Shown here: positions 11,483 to 23,170 of the stretch, piece by piece | Position numbering within the stretch: the first letter of the stretch is position 1 | Layout of the letters: each line of letters opens with the position of its first letter | Assembly (NCBI GenBank): GCA_009363875.1 | Contig: CM018682.1 | Coordinates: forward strand, 65,618,031 to 65,682,030 | From: Mikania micrantha | Taxonomy: Eukaryota; Streptophyta; Magnoliopsida; Asterales; Asteraceae | DNA length: 64,000 nt | Direction of reading: 5' to 3' | Notes under the pieces: generated by a model | Seen by the model: only the letters and a program-made list of their open reading frames with translations | The model's database searches: none | Told to the model about the DNA's origin: nothing | Made by a program: the position numbers and the translations under genes

Positions 11483-11569
11483 AATCCTTTCACAAAGTCC
11501 ATGCCTCAAGCGAAACATGAGTCGCATGCTAGTTCTATAGGGCTTCGTATGTCTGGTGATTGGATATGA
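11483..11569 (+). pseudogene. C: last 28 codons of a copia pol gene
   Basis: The frame reads NPFTKSMPQAKHESHASSIG and ends in TGA at 11567-11569. This is the C-terminal tail after RNase H in Ty1/copia polyproteins (the DPxTKxLP...H motif). The E LTR cuts the gene immediately upstream; the rest must lie left of the window. Downstream follow 3' non-coding sequence, a PPT and an LTR in the order expected for a copia 3' end. Confidence 0.78.
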
Positions 11570-12363
11570 TTTGTATTTTTTACTCAGATAATTCCGGACT
11601 ATGTAGCAGTATCATTATATTTGTTTTGACTTTTGATAATGTCTTACATTTATGATCACTGTGTCCTATGTTAGCATGTTTAAATCCATGAATAACTAGG
11701 TTATTCTAAATTCCCATAGTCGGTTATAATTATGGGAATAATTATGAATTAAGACTATTGTTGATTGTTTGGTTGGCTAAGTAAAGCTGCCGAAGATCAC
11801 GAATATTTATGAGATAAATATTAGGTGTGACCGTGTTCAAAGACACTTCATGGATCGACGTCTTAAGTGCTTTTGAAAATGGTAATGTCTTTGTATCCTT
11901 TGACCTGAGACACATATTGGGACTTAATTGCATGATGGGTTGTTCTTTGACACCGCCTAACGTTGTTCTATGACCATACAACAATAAAGGTTTTCGTTAG
12001 GAACAAAGCAAAATGTAGTGAGAGGCGTATGTAGTCAATAAGGGATCCGCACCTTTTTTTCCAAAGGTGGATATCTTTGGGCCCCTCGTTGATTCAAGCT
12101 GATTTAAAAGCATGACAATATTGAATTTTGTACGAGAAATATAATTGTTGAACAACATATGAGATTGATGTTAATCCATGTCTCATGTTCAACTAGATAT
12201 CTATTACAGAAGGATGATCGATAGCTTACCATACACCATTGTTATTAAACTGAATGTTTTATTTTATGGGTTTTGAGGATGATGTAAAATATCGTATCTA
12301 GGGGCAATGAGATATTGCTAGACGTCAACCACTGTCTACATTGATGCACATTGAATCTTATGC
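11570..12363 (+). other. C: copia 3' non-coding region
   Basis: About 800 bp between pol stop and PPT with no convincing ORF on either strand. It is AT-rich, without obvious repeats. Confidence 0.55.
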
Positions 12364-12374
12364 AAGTGGGAGAT
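12364..12374 (+). other. C polypurine tract
   Basis: AAGTGGGAGAT directly precedes the LTR start TGTTGG, a classic copia PPT/LTR junction. Confidence 0.85.
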
Positions 12375-13300
12375 TGTTGGACCTATATGCCTAAGACACA
12401 ACGTATAAAAATGTTACTATTGATATGATATCCCAAAAGGTCACACACTAAGAAAATATTCCAAATGTACACTCAAACTCGGTTTGATGTGTATAACCCA
12501 ACTTACGTCAAGAATACATTATTATTATTATTATTATTATTATTGTTATTATTATTATGTAAAATAATAATGAAACATTAATATTATATGTAATGTTTAC
12601 TTGGTAACATTACATGGTGTATGTAATATCAATATTAAGACTACATATTTTAATAAATTTATAAAATAAATCTTTTGAGAATGCATCTTAATGTTCAAAG
12701 TGAATATGGAAATAAATCCATATATTTTTCTTGTAAACCTTGATAGAAAGCATGGACATAAACCCATGACATTTACTTGTTTGACTTGAATAAAGTTTGC
12801 ATGGATTTGGGGTTACAAACTTTACTATTAGAGAAAGCAACTTATTCCATTCCTATTTTATCACTTCAAATATTTGGTTCTCTTGAACCAACATGAGTAG
12901 TTTTATACAAAAGGGAGCATTCTTGAATGAAAAACATACTAAGAACACAAGCAAGCTTTTTCAATAGTTTGTTTAGGTTCTTAAAAGGTGTTTGGATTTC
13001 TACATTACATACAAATATTTGCCAAAAGAAAGTGAGGTAGTGTGTGTTCTTGACATTGGGTTTTGGCTAGAACCATTTGAGCTTTCTTGCTTGGTGTGTT
13101 CATACCATCCTTATTCTTATAACTACCACTTCTCTACAAAGGTTGTTGATTTTAAACACCCTATGGTTGTATTTTATTTAAGTTTTAAGAACTACATATG
13201 GATCCTTGGTGTGTTTTAGTTTCTTAAAGTATTAGATTTTGACATGTCAAACAAGCTTTCGTTGCAAAATGATTTTATAAGACATGTTTAAAACCCAACA
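12375..13300 (+). repeat. C: copia 3' LTR (926 bp)
   Basis: It begins TGTTGGACC and ends AACCCAACA, giving inverted TGTTGG/CCAACA termini. It includes an (ATT)n run at 12518-12558. Its 5' partner is not in the window, so age and target duplication cannot be judged. Confidence 0.85.
12518..12558. repeat. (ATT)n microsatellite
   Basis: Thirteen or so near-perfect ATT units inside the copia LTR. Confidence 0.9.
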
Positions 13301-13985
13301 GTCTGATTATGTGTTAAAATTCAATTATGAAAAAACCGGGCGGTTCAACTTGCGGCTGGAACTGGTCTGAAAACCGGTTGAACTGTAATGCTTAATTACT
13401 TATTTTCTCTCTAATCTAAAGCCTAAATCCTAGAAACGTGTCTTCCAAGTCCAGACCCCAAATCCAGATCCCGCTTCTGTGATCGTGAATCTCCTGTGCG
13501 CCTGTGATCTGAAATAGCCTGTTGCGTCGTCAACTGGCTACCTTTGGTAATCATCTACTACCGACCAAACTACCGGCGGCAACATCATTTTCTCTTAATC
13601 GACTCATGATTTAATGATCTTAAACCAACTATTTTAAAGGTACCATTGATAATATCAAATATTAGTTTGTTTTTAAAAAGTTGATGTTTATAATTACATT
13701 TCAATTAACTTACATAATTTAATAGTAGAACTTTAAACTGTAATTTATGAATTTATATGTTCTTCACAACGCCTCTTCCTTTATTATTTGTGTGAAGCAT
13801 AGGTAGTTGGGCACAAAGAGTAGGAGTTGCAATTGGAATGGTTTTGCAGAAATCTACCAGTTTTATATATACATATTTATATAATATTTATAACATAATC
13901 TGGTTCTTTAACCTGGTTCGATCAGTCTGACCGTTAACCTCTAAAGAGACCGGTTCAACGTATGATCCGGTTTTAAAAACATTGG
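13301..13985. mobile_element. Possible MITE-like element with ACCGG-rich ends
   Basis: Two ends facing each other are rich in AACCGG motifs: near 13330-13390 (AAAACCGGTTGAAC) and near 13910-13985 (GACCGGTTCAACG, CCGGTTTTAAAAACATTGGG). They can pair as imperfect inverted repeats about 600 bp apart. A similar ACCGG-rich block occurs at 34955-35085. I see no coding capacity. The exact ends and target duplication are unclear. Confidence 0.4.
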
Positions 13986-14329
13986 GTTTTTTACATGTGC
14001 TCGAAATATCATCCACCATAAACTGTGCAATAGATTAAGCCACGTCATAACTCCTCTTTCTCATATTTATTTCATTTATGCTGTTAGATGACATCTTATA
14101 ATTGTTTGGTGGAACATCAATGCATGGCAAAAGAAATGATTCTATTAATGAAATGATTAAAGGAATTAATAAATTATGGTTTGTATAGAAAGTTTTGAAA
14201 CAGATAAATAATTCACTTTTAAATGGACAAAATGAAGAAATTACTTGATCAAACGATTATTTTATGAATTTTCCCAAAAAAAAAAAAAACTTTACTTACC
14301 ATGTGTGGATATTTTGTTAGGATAGGCGT

Positions 14330-14545
14330 GCTTATTTTCAGGTATCTGAAAATTTTGGATAGTAAATTTCAGTATCCGAATTCCGATCCGAACCAAGGGA
14401 AATAATTAAAAATTTTAACAAAATTATATTTCGGTTATCCGAATATCCGAAAAATTATCTGAAATATCCGCGAAATATCGAAAAAATTATCTAAAAAAAA
14501 TAACATTTCGAACATCGGATATCCGAACTTTTCAAATATTTAGAT
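14330..14545. repeat. TATCCGAA-motif cluster
   Basis: Repeated and inverted variants of TATCCGAA/TTCGGATA, for example near 14375, 14438 and 14517, occur in about 200 bp of AT-rich DNA. This is probably a small decayed MITE; I cannot assign a family. Confidence 0.4.
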
Positions 14546-14571
14546 TCGAATTTTGAAACGTGGTTTTTTGA

Positions 14572-14760
14572 ACAGAATATGCGTGATGAGAAACGACGTA
14601 GTAACTGAAGAATTACCGAATTAGGCAGAAGTTTTGGCTAGGTATCTTACTGTTACACGCGTTTCAAGAATAATCCATTGAATAAAAAACAGAATATGCC
14701 TGATGCGAAACGACGTCGCCACTGAAGAATAATTAACAGAATAATGGGCGGTTATTCGTT
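14572..14760. repeat. Imperfect tandem repeat, about 119-bp spacing
   Basis: AACAGAATATGCGTGATGAG at 14572 recurs as AACAGAATATGCCTGATGCG at 14691, with matching downstream sequence (AAACGACGT, CTGAAGAAT). Two diverged copies only. Confidence 0.65.
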
Positions 14761-15676
14761 GACTCAATTAGCAACGATACATGTGATGTGAGTATGTCTC
14801 CCTTAAATCATAAAGAAATCTCTTTAATTGTACGCCACGCTTCTTTTCTTGTACTATCCTCCACCATTGTACGTTACGCTAGTACACTTGTACATCACGT
14901 TACCATTTATCAGATTGGCCGAAGAGGGTGGGAGGACAAATCGCACACGACGCGCGTCATCAAATATATTATCAGATACAAATGGCGTATTCTAATAATA
15001 CCAATAATTTTGAATTTAATTTTAAATTAATAAAATCCAGGCATCTAAACAGCGGAAAACAAAAGCCTCCATCATTGAATATCAAACAACTGCGTCTTTC
15101 TCCACCACCATCACCACCAATCCTACGTCGTTCCGTGCTTCTTCTCTGTTCTTCATCGTCTCTTCTTTCCTGGAAATTTGAATTTTTTCATGTTTGAATA
15201 ATTTCTTCTTTCTTGTAAGATTTTGATATGATGCTGAAAAATATGTTTATGTGTCAACTTTTGATTTGAATATTTTTGGAATCTGTTGTTGTGTTTTAGA
15301 TCTTTCTGGCGCATTCATGGCAATTTACGCGATGAAATGTAGATTTATACGTGTTTTTGTTTGTTTGTTGAAGTTTTTGTTTGATGACACAGTGCAGACA
15401 TTGGAATTTGCGATCTCGTTGATTATACAGTTTCTATCTTGTATCCGTAGATTTAAGTAACAAGATGCATAACGTAGTGGACGTATTTTGGTTTTGATTT
15501 CATTGCTTGAAGTGATTAAGCTGTGACGTATTTCATGAACAGAGATGTTTATAGAAATATTTATTGTGTTAGACCATATCGAAAGTTTTTAGGGGTTTTG
15601 GTTGCCTAATAATAGCCTTTTAAATGCTGTATTTTGTTGATTATGTTTGGCTTGGGCTATTTGTACCCGTGTACAT
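14761..15676 (+). other. Unassigned, possible host promoter/5'UTR debris
   Basis: Sequence texture differs from the TEs: a CT-rich stretch (TCTTTCTCCACCACCATCACC, 15094-15120) and TCTTCTTTCC are followed by a TTCTTGTAAGATTTTG donor-like site near 15213 and then a T-rich, intron-like stretch. This is how a plant 5'UTR with a leader intron can look. No exon with clear coding sequence follows, because the truncated T2 LTR begins at about 15677. Short ORFs here look spurious. Confidence 0.25.
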
Positions 15677-17007
15677 GTTATGCGGGTTCGAAACCGAAGC
15701 TAACATGCTGCCTCCCGCCATATCCACCCAACAAGATAAGGCAATGTTGTTTGGTCAATTTTGAACTGTTCCGACCTCCCGTTGGGGTGGCCAAACGGCG
15801 CCCAACAGTGGGGCTTGTTAGGCCCAAATAGTACTATTCAGAATTACTACATTGTGCGCCACGCGCTATTAACGGTTCGAGAAGTTAGTTGTGAGGACTT
15901 ATCTGTTTTGTGGATGAGTGCCACACATATGCATATAGTGATAAAGCATGTCCATGTGTAATAAAAAGTATTTTTCTTGTTCAAAAACAGTTTGTACGCA
16001 ATGTTTTCTCCCCCAAAGGTAGAAAATAGAAAAAAGGGCCGTGAACTCACCTAATAAAATAGTTCCGGTTTAAGTGATGTTCGCAACTCGCGAATGCTAG
16101 CAACCTACTAGTGAGCACCTATAATCATATAGGTTGTAGTATGTGTTCGGTGGTGTGTTGTATCCCATACAACTCCAAGTGTCGGTGTGCTCAACCGAGT
16201 GTTTGTGTGTTGACTTGTGTTGACTCGACGAATCGTTGGTGACGCGTTTGTTGTGCTTAGTTTACTTATGTGCTAATTGGATCTTAAGACGCACGTAGGA
16301 AATAATCATACATCCTACGAATCTAATCGTTACATTTTCACACATGTCGTGTTATGAAATCATAAAGGTTACCATTTTTGGAAAATTTCCCTTTTAGGAA
16401 AGTTTGGTTATGAAATCATGTTTCATAATTCTAATGCATCTAGTATGTTTGTAAGAACATATGTAAATACTTAAAATACATTGTTTGCGCATAAATTGCC
16501 ATTAATGTTATTTTGCCCAAATAAAGTTTCCTAAAATAGTAAGTATTCGTTTAAAGGTCCGTTTTCAAAAATCAAAGTTTCCAATATGCTTAAAATCATT
16601 TTTAAACATATTTCACTAATCACAAACCACCGAAACATGTTCAAGCATCAAAACCCCTATTTTGATTTACAAAAGTTTCCATATATAGTAAGTTTGTCAC
16701 AAAATCGTATTTTCACAAAATCAAATACCAAATGTGTTTCTAAACACTTCAATATACATTTGACAACATCTAAACATGCCTAACATGTCTAGATCATCAC
16801 AAATCTATGACATGCAACATAAAAGTTTACGTTTATGGCAAGTTTACCAAAATCATCACAATAACCCATCAAAACTCGAACTATCGTTTCGCAGTTGCTT
16901 GTGTTTAACTCATCTCATTAAACCTAATTAAATGAAATACAACAAGTATGAATGTGAAATGCTAAGTTGTAAAATTTGGAATTTACCTGACATTGCCGGG
17001 TGTCACA
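15677..17007 (-). repeat. T2 gypsy 3' LTR, truncated at its outer end
   Basis: On the plus strand it ends CCGGGTGTCACA at 17007, followed by a PPT. The outer 270 bp (15677-15950, GGGTTCGAAACCGAAGC...) match 34150-34425 of the other LTR, with many differences, so T2 is old. The part equivalent to 33618-34150 is missing here. It contains the donor-like minus-strand AGGTGAGTTCACGGCCC (plus 16036-16052). Confidence 0.82.
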
Positions 17008-17130
17008 TCATCCCGTTGTTAAAAGAAATTTCGACCTGAAATTTGGTTGTTGTGGTGTTTGAGAACAAAAATTTTTTTTTTGGTTGTCACATCATCCCCT
17101 TGTTGAAATGAAATTTCGTCCCAAAATTTA
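17008..17130 (-). repeat. T2 PPT and duplicated LTR/PPT junction
   Basis: GTGTCACATCATCCC(G) at 17000-17014 recurs as TTGTCACATCATCCCC near 17085-17100, each followed by a TTGTT...GAAATTTCG block. About 80 bp spanning the end of the LTR and the PPT is thus tandemly duplicated, with a T run between the copies. Only the outer copy abuts the full LTR. Confidence 0.7.
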
Positions 17131-18008
17131 TTCATTGTTGTCGGCATTCGACGTTGTCTGTTTGAAGAGGTGGGGATATTTACGCATCATCTGATCTTCA
17201 CGTTCCCACGTGAATTTAGGTCAGCGTTTCGAGTTCCATCGGACTCTGACAATCGGAATCCGGCTTTGCTTAAGCTATTTGACCTCACGGTCCAAGATCT
17301 CTACCGGTTCCTCCATGAACCGTAGTTGTTCATCCACCTGTATTTTCCTCCAGTGGAATCAAAAGTGTCTCATCGAATAAACACTTCTTCAAATTCGAGA
17401 CTTGAAACACGTTGTGAACTCCATCGAGTTCGGCTGGTAGGTTGAGTTGGTATGCCACTGGACCAACCCTTTTAAGGATCTCAAACGGTCTGATATACCA
17501 TGGTTTCAGTTTGCCTCGTTTCCCAAAACGAATAACGCCTTTCCATGCAGAAATTTCAGAAGGACTCTATCTCCTACCTGAAATTCCAGAGGCTTTCGGC
17601 GTTTGTCAGCGTTGCACTTTTGACGATCTCGAGCTGTTGCCATACGGTTTCTGATTTGCACAATCTTTTCTGTTGTTTCGTGTACAAGTTCCGGGCCAAT
17701 GAGCTGACTGTCGCCCACTTTCGCCCAGCAGATAGGTGATCGGCATGTCCTGCATAGAGGGCCTCAAAAGGCGCTGCGTTTATGCTCGTGTGGTAACTGT
17801 TGTTGTATGAGAACTCCACCAACGGTAGGTGAGTTTGCCAGCTGTTGCCGAAGTCTACTACGCACGCTCGTAGCATGTCTTCGAGATTCTATATCGTGCG
17901 TTCGCTCTGGCCATCAGTTTGTGGGTGGTATGCTGCACTCATATCCAACCGCTACCAAGCGACTTTTGTAGTGATTTCCAGAAGTTAGAGGTGAATCTAG
18001 CGTCTCGA
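17131..18008 (-). pseudogene. T2 pol 3' end: integrase core and C-terminus
   Basis: Minus-strand translation gives the integrase end of a gypsy pol closely matching T1: RFTSNFWKSLQKSLG, YHPQTDGQSERTI, VEFSYNNSYHTS, then VGDRVLLKF and a tail ending in a WEREDQM...KYPHLF chromodomain-type motif. Stops and frameshifts break it, for example after SERTI near 17892. It ends abruptly at about 18008, where T3's 5' LTR begins. Pol resumes at 31348, but the N-terminal half of integrase is missing. Confidence 0.8.
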
Positions 18009-18517
18009 ACCTGTCTTAGCACAATAAACACACAAACCAACACATTAGGGATCGATTTGAAGCAGACGCAGTAGCATCATTCGAACCTAAGGGGGGCGCA
18101 AATCAAATCCATTTAAAACGCAAACACAAGTAAGTAAATTTCCTATCATTATACTCGTTTCTCAAACCTGAACAAAAGCCCTATCTATACCTACGGCTTC
18201 GATCGAGTTCTCAATCGAATCAATTTGATGAAAAAAGGAACTAGGGCTCGAAGGGCCTCAGTTGGGGGTTCCATATGCAGGTTATGTTAAATACAATTTG
18301 CAACGGGTTCCATTGCGGCTTAGAGCCTAGTTCAACTAGTAATGTGCGTGGCTTTCACCGAATAGGTCGCGGGTTCTAATCTGGGTTCAAACCGGGTTAA
18401 CTGGTTTTGGGCCAATTTTTTTATATTTTCTTATTTAAAAATCATTTTTAAATCATGTTTTCACAGAAATTTTTTTTATTAAAATACTATCATTTGAAAT
18501 AATAATTATAATAACAG

Positions 18518-18832
18518 CAATAATAAAATAAAAATAAAATTTTAATAACAACAACAACAACATATATATAAGGTTTATGTTATTATTTTCAAATAACTAT
18601 CTTTTACGTGAACATTTTTACAAAGATTGTAAACACTTTATTATTATTATTACTATTATTATTATTATTAACAACTTATGAAAACATATATAATAACAAT
18701 AATAAAATAAAAATAAAATTTTAATAACAACAACAACATCATATATATAAGGTTTATGTTATTATTTTCAAATAACTATCTTTTACGTGAACATTGTTAC
18801 AAGGATTGTAAACACTTTACTGTTATTATTAC

Positions 18833-18880
<48 letters not shown>
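18518..18880 (+). repeat. Tandem duplication, about 179 bp, in T3 5' LTR
   Basis: CAATAATAAAATAAAAATAA at 18518 recurs at 18697 with the following 150 bp, including TTTATGTTATTATTTTCAAA and the (TTA)n run. The 3' LTR has one copy. Confidence 0.8.
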
Positions 18881-18887
<7 letters not shown>

Positions 18888-18986
18888 TTTAACAACTTAT
18901 AATAACATATAGTTTTTATAGTTTTTTATAAATGATAACAAATTATAAAAAACTATATTTTGGTTTACAACTTAAACAAACAATCT

Positions 18987-19596
18987 CACACTATATATAA
19001 GTATTAAATATATAAACGAAAACATTTTTTTCTTCTTTTAAACATTGTTTCAATTTGTATAATTTACATAATTTTTCTTTTAAAATATCTATTTTATTGT
19101 AACAACGATATTATGCAACTTAGATAGAAATTATTAAATCTTCGTAATCTTTTGATAATTGTTATTTAATTTAAATATCTTTAAAATTGTTTTAGATTTA
19201 TAACATTTCTTTAATCCTAAAACCTTAAAAATGTTTACATTTTAAAGAATTTTTCAACTTTAAAAATTTTATTTACAAATTTAAAAGTAAATGTTCACAC
19301 TATATATAAGTATTATATATAGAAACGAAAACATTTTTTTCTTCTTTTAAACCTTGTTTCAATTTTTATAATTTACATAATTTTTCTTTTAAAATATCTA
19401 TTTATTGTAACAACGATATTATGCAACTTAGATATAAATTATTAAATCTTCGTAATCTTTTGATAATTGTTATTTAATTTAAATATCTTTAAAATTGTTT
19501 TAGATTTATAACATTTCTTTAATCCTAAAACCTTAAAAATGTTTACATTTCAACTTTAAAAATTTTATTTACAAATTTAAAAGTAAATGTTCACAC
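18987..19596 (+). repeat. Tandem duplication, about 309 bp, in T3 5' LTR
   Basis: The unit starting CACACTATATATAAG at 18987 recurs at 19296 with high identity. The 3' LTR has a single equivalent near 30178-30490. Confidence 0.85.
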
Positions 19597-20195
19597 TAAA
19601 CCAAATGAGATCTAATATCATTTTGAACAAAACAATTGTTAACTATACCATAAAACAAAACCGAACTATATGACTTATCCGAAATTAGGAATTCCTTAAA
19701 ATCATAGTTATTTGAACTTACACATAATGAACTATTTAGGTGAACTTTGAACTTGTTGGATATACATTGAGCTGTAACGTGACATATATTACAAAGGCTA
19801 TCTCAAACTTCGAGGTGAGTCTTCATAGCCCCTCTTTTACTTGTTTTGAACTTTTGGGGTGAAACATGTTATCTTTGAACTTAACTTATCTTTGAACCAT
19901 GAGAACTTAGCTTAAATGGCCTTAGTTGTTTGAACTTATCTATTGAACTTATCTATTGAACTTATCTGTTGAGCATTACATTGATCACAACTTATCTATT
20001 GGTAGCAATAATGGATCCATTGGATTGACCACCTACCCAGGATGGGTTTTCCTTGTAGGGGAAAACTCACGGTGATTGTTCCCTACTGGTCAAATTTAAC
20101 TATCTGATAAATTGTTTATTCATTTACAATCTTTGTGCATTTGTGCTTGGTATTCACATGTGTTAACTTATTATTAAACTATTTTGTTATATGAT

Positions 20196-20200
20196 TAAAC
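20196..20200 (+). other. Target-site duplication TAAAC (left)
   Basis: TAAAC here and at 23171-23175 flank the solo LTR. The 3' LTR of T3 has the unfilled version, GATTAAACCTATGAAAC, near 31061-31077. Confidence 0.95.
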
Positions 20201-20561
20201 TGTGACACCCCGTAATTTCCAGGTCAGCAACTTATTTATTTAATTGTTTATTTAAATGCTTATTGTACACGTGGCACTAGATTTAGTTTAATTTGGTGTG
20301 ACGCGTGGCACGACGGTACGAACACTGACACACAACTAGATAATTCGTGGAATTATCGGCAAACAACACACACGTGTCAAACACACGAACGTTGGTGAAC
20401 GTCCAGCACATTGTGTAGCACAACACTCGAAACCTCACGAAACATTCACACATTGAACTTGGAAGTTCAAACAAGGCCAAACGATAGTTCGTAGACGTGA
20501 AAACGGCGACGAACGGATCAAACCCACTGAAAATGGGCCTATTGGGCTTTTCAGTGGATGT

Positions 20562-20686
20562 GTCGTGCTACGCGACGGCCCACAAGGACCCTGTCGCGGT
20601 ACGCGACAGGTGAGCGGGAGAAATTTGAATCCGAAATCCCTCGCGCTACGCGAGACCTACTTTGCACCGTGTCGCGCTACGCGACA
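20562..20686. repeat. CGCG palindrome array in solo LTR
   Basis: Units at 20562-20576 (one CpG decayed to TG), 20590-20610 (9-bp arms), 20640-20654 and 20670-20686 (7-bp arms). The order and spacing match T1's LTR read in reverse. Confidence 0.85.
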
Positions 20687-20708
20687 TGCCCAGTTCGCAG
20701 AAAATCTT

Positions 20709-20714
20709 TATAAA
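20709..20714 (+). promoter_or_regulatory. TATA box of solo LTR
   Basis: CTTTATAAACC lies 23 bp downstream of the last CGCG palindrome, as in T1. Confidence 0.65.
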
Positions 20715-22352
20715 CCCAAGAAAATCATATCCTACTCTACCTTAATCATTTTCTTCGGCCAAGCACGCCACCATTCGACCATCTTCGTCTCCTACACCAG
20801 TTTTCATCCATTTTCCACCATTGAAGACCATATTGAAGCTCAAAGTTTGGAAGATTGAAGCTTGGTGACTCCCTAGACCACCACCCATCACCACCATCTT
20901 CTTATTCTTTGAAGAACCTGCTGTCCAGAAGCATCTAGGAGACCTTCAGCTCGGTTTCATCACCATCTCAAGATCCTTGAAGCTCTAGAAGGTAGTTCTA
21001 TGCTTAAAAACCACTTTTACATCTATTACACACACATGCATGTGTTAAAACCCACATGCAAGCATCCATGGTTCACATGCACGAGATTTGCTTCTGGGTT
21101 TGATGATTTCACTATGATTCTTGATGATCTAAGATGATTAGATAATGTATTATGATGATCTAAGATGATGGGTATAGGCCATTGTGCTTAAAATGATGAT
21201 ATGAGATGATATTGATTCATGCATGTATGATCTAAGACATTCTAGATGATTTTGTTGATGTTGGAATGATTCTTGATAATGTATAAGTGTTCTTGCAAGG
21301 TTAGATTGTGATTATGATGGTCAAAATGTGATTAAGAGGCAAACTTACTATTTTTAGTAACTTTTTAGTTACAAGTTGATGTTATGGTTAAAATGGTAAA
21401 CATGCATGTATGTGGAAATGCCATTTGGATGATGTTATGATGATTAGAAACCTAAGAATGTGATTTTGATGTTATTATGGTCATTTTCAACATGGTTACT
21501 ATATTTAGTAACTTTTTGGGTAAAAATATTGATAGATGATGATTTGGATTATGTTGACATGATTAGATGATAGTAAATAGCTTGTTATGATGAATGATGA
21601 TGTGAAAATGGTTTAGGAATGATAGAATGGTTATTTTTATGCAAAAACAACAAAGTTACTATTTATAGTAACTTTATTTTTAGAAAAACCAATTTATAAA
21701 CATGTTGCATGATTTAAGCATGCTAAGTGGTTTATAATGTTATAACATGATGATTTGATGCTAAGTTAGATGGTTTCCGATGTCACGTATGCAATAAATG
21801 GAAACTTTCCATTTTAGGAAACTTTTATGTGCAAACATGTTGTAACCGACTTATATGAACTCGTATGATAATGTGCTATGTGTTAACATGATCACGTAGG
21901 ACCATTGGACATGTTAGAACTATAAAACCGATATGCTTTGTGAACTTTCCGTAAATGGAAACTTACTATAGATAGTAAGTTGTCCATAGACGCGATTTAC
22001 GTATTTTGCACACGACAAACACTTACACGATTGCTACACGATTCACAAACCGTCACACGGTTCACCAACGGGTCGTTGACTTGACACGGTCAACTTTGGT
22101 AAAACACGGTCAAACACGGTCAAACATGGTCAAACACGGTCAATGTGGACCAACACGAGCAAACACGGTCAATGTGGACCGACACGGACAAACATGAACA
22201 ACCAAGGATTGTTGGACACAAACACGAGCACTAACACGAACACTAGCACGGTCGGTTACACGAACTCACGTACGGTATACGATATAGGTTGCCAGTGACC
22301 GACGTGCCATCTACGCAGGAGCTTACGCTTGACTTACTACTTCATCACTAAG

Positions 22353-22820
22353 GTGAGTTTACGGCCCCTCTTTACTCTTTTCAAACGCTTTTAAATAGGG
22401 GGAGAATACTAGTTGCATCGAGTCAAACATTTATTACTGTACAAACATTGTGTATGCTGGTTTATTGGACAAACATTAAGTGTTGAACTCGTAACAAGCC
22501 CTCACAAAGTCTTACCGTTAATGTACGAACAACGTGGTAGGTTTGAATGGATCCATTAGGGAATGACTAACCCCACGGGGCACTATGTTGACTGGATGTC
22601 ATAACCCGTGCAAACTCTGACCTAACTTGCTATGTATACGAGACATAGCGGAGGCAAGGACAAACAAGTCTAGTTCGGTAGTGACGCACTGACACTTTGG
22701 GCCTAGGGCTCGGTACTAACATTTGATAAACAGCATGACACACTTTTATTACTATATGTATATCAAAACCTGTGAACTCACCAACCATTGTGTTGACACT
22801 TTTCGAACTTGTATTCTCAG
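22353..22820 (+). other. Putative intron-like segment in the LTR
   Basis: The donor is CTAAG|GTGAGT (intron side 22353). The acceptor is TTGTATTCTCAG ending at 22820, with CTCACCAAC about 45 nt upstream as a branch-point-like site. Length would be 468 nt. Equivalent sites at equivalent places occur in T1 (7820-8296), E (10773-11242), T3 (30709-31122), T2 and the 4-kb solo LTR. That splicing occurs is inference; no transcript data are available. Confidence 0.4.
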
Positions 22821-23170
22821 GTAACTAGCGTGGCTAGCAGGAGGACAGGAACGCACACTTTAAGGAACGAGCAATTAGGAACTTACATGCATTCTGTCTT
22901 GTCATTCGAAAACAATTTACTTTTATTATGTTAAATGTTGATGTGTTAAACTATTTACATTTCCGCTGCAATTTGTCAAACACTTGATTTTCCGCTGCAT
23001 TATGATGTGATAACTTTTATTCCGCTGCAAACTATTTTATTGTGTGCATGTGTCAAACTTTGGATTTGTAAACGCATATAGAGGTGTTCTATATGACCTT
23101 GAGCTGTGATTTCTGGCCACGTCACACCCACGTGGACATACGCCACGAGTGGGAAATTGGGGGTGTGACA

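Larger units (their letters stand above)
18009..20200 (+). repeat. T3 gypsy 5' LTR, first part (5'-truncated)
   Basis: This matches T3's 3' LTR from about 27990 onward, starting TGTCTTAGCACAATAAACAC. The first 835 bp or so of the LTR (27155-27989 in the other copy) are absent. It contains two tandem duplications not present in the other LTR, and a donor-like GAG|GTGAGT at 19812-19820. At 20200 it is interrupted by a solo LTR and resumes at 23171. Confidence 0.88.
20201..23170 (+). repeat. Solo LTR of T1 family (2,970 bp)
   Basis: It begins TGTGACACCCCG and ends GGGGGTGTGACA, with a perfect 5-bp TSD (TAAAC). It is the same family as T1's LTR in opposite orientation, but diverged. No PBS, PPT or coding sequence adjoins it, so it is a solo LTR formed by recombination between two LTRs after insertion into T3's 5' LTR. 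It retains the CGCG array, TATA box, TTGAC repeat, and the donor/acceptor-like pair. Confidence 0.95.

Noticed and set aside
15251..15460. 69-codon ORF with hydrophobic stretches
   Set aside because: T-rich, intron-like DNA commonly gives Phe/Leu-rich frames. It has no motif or start context.
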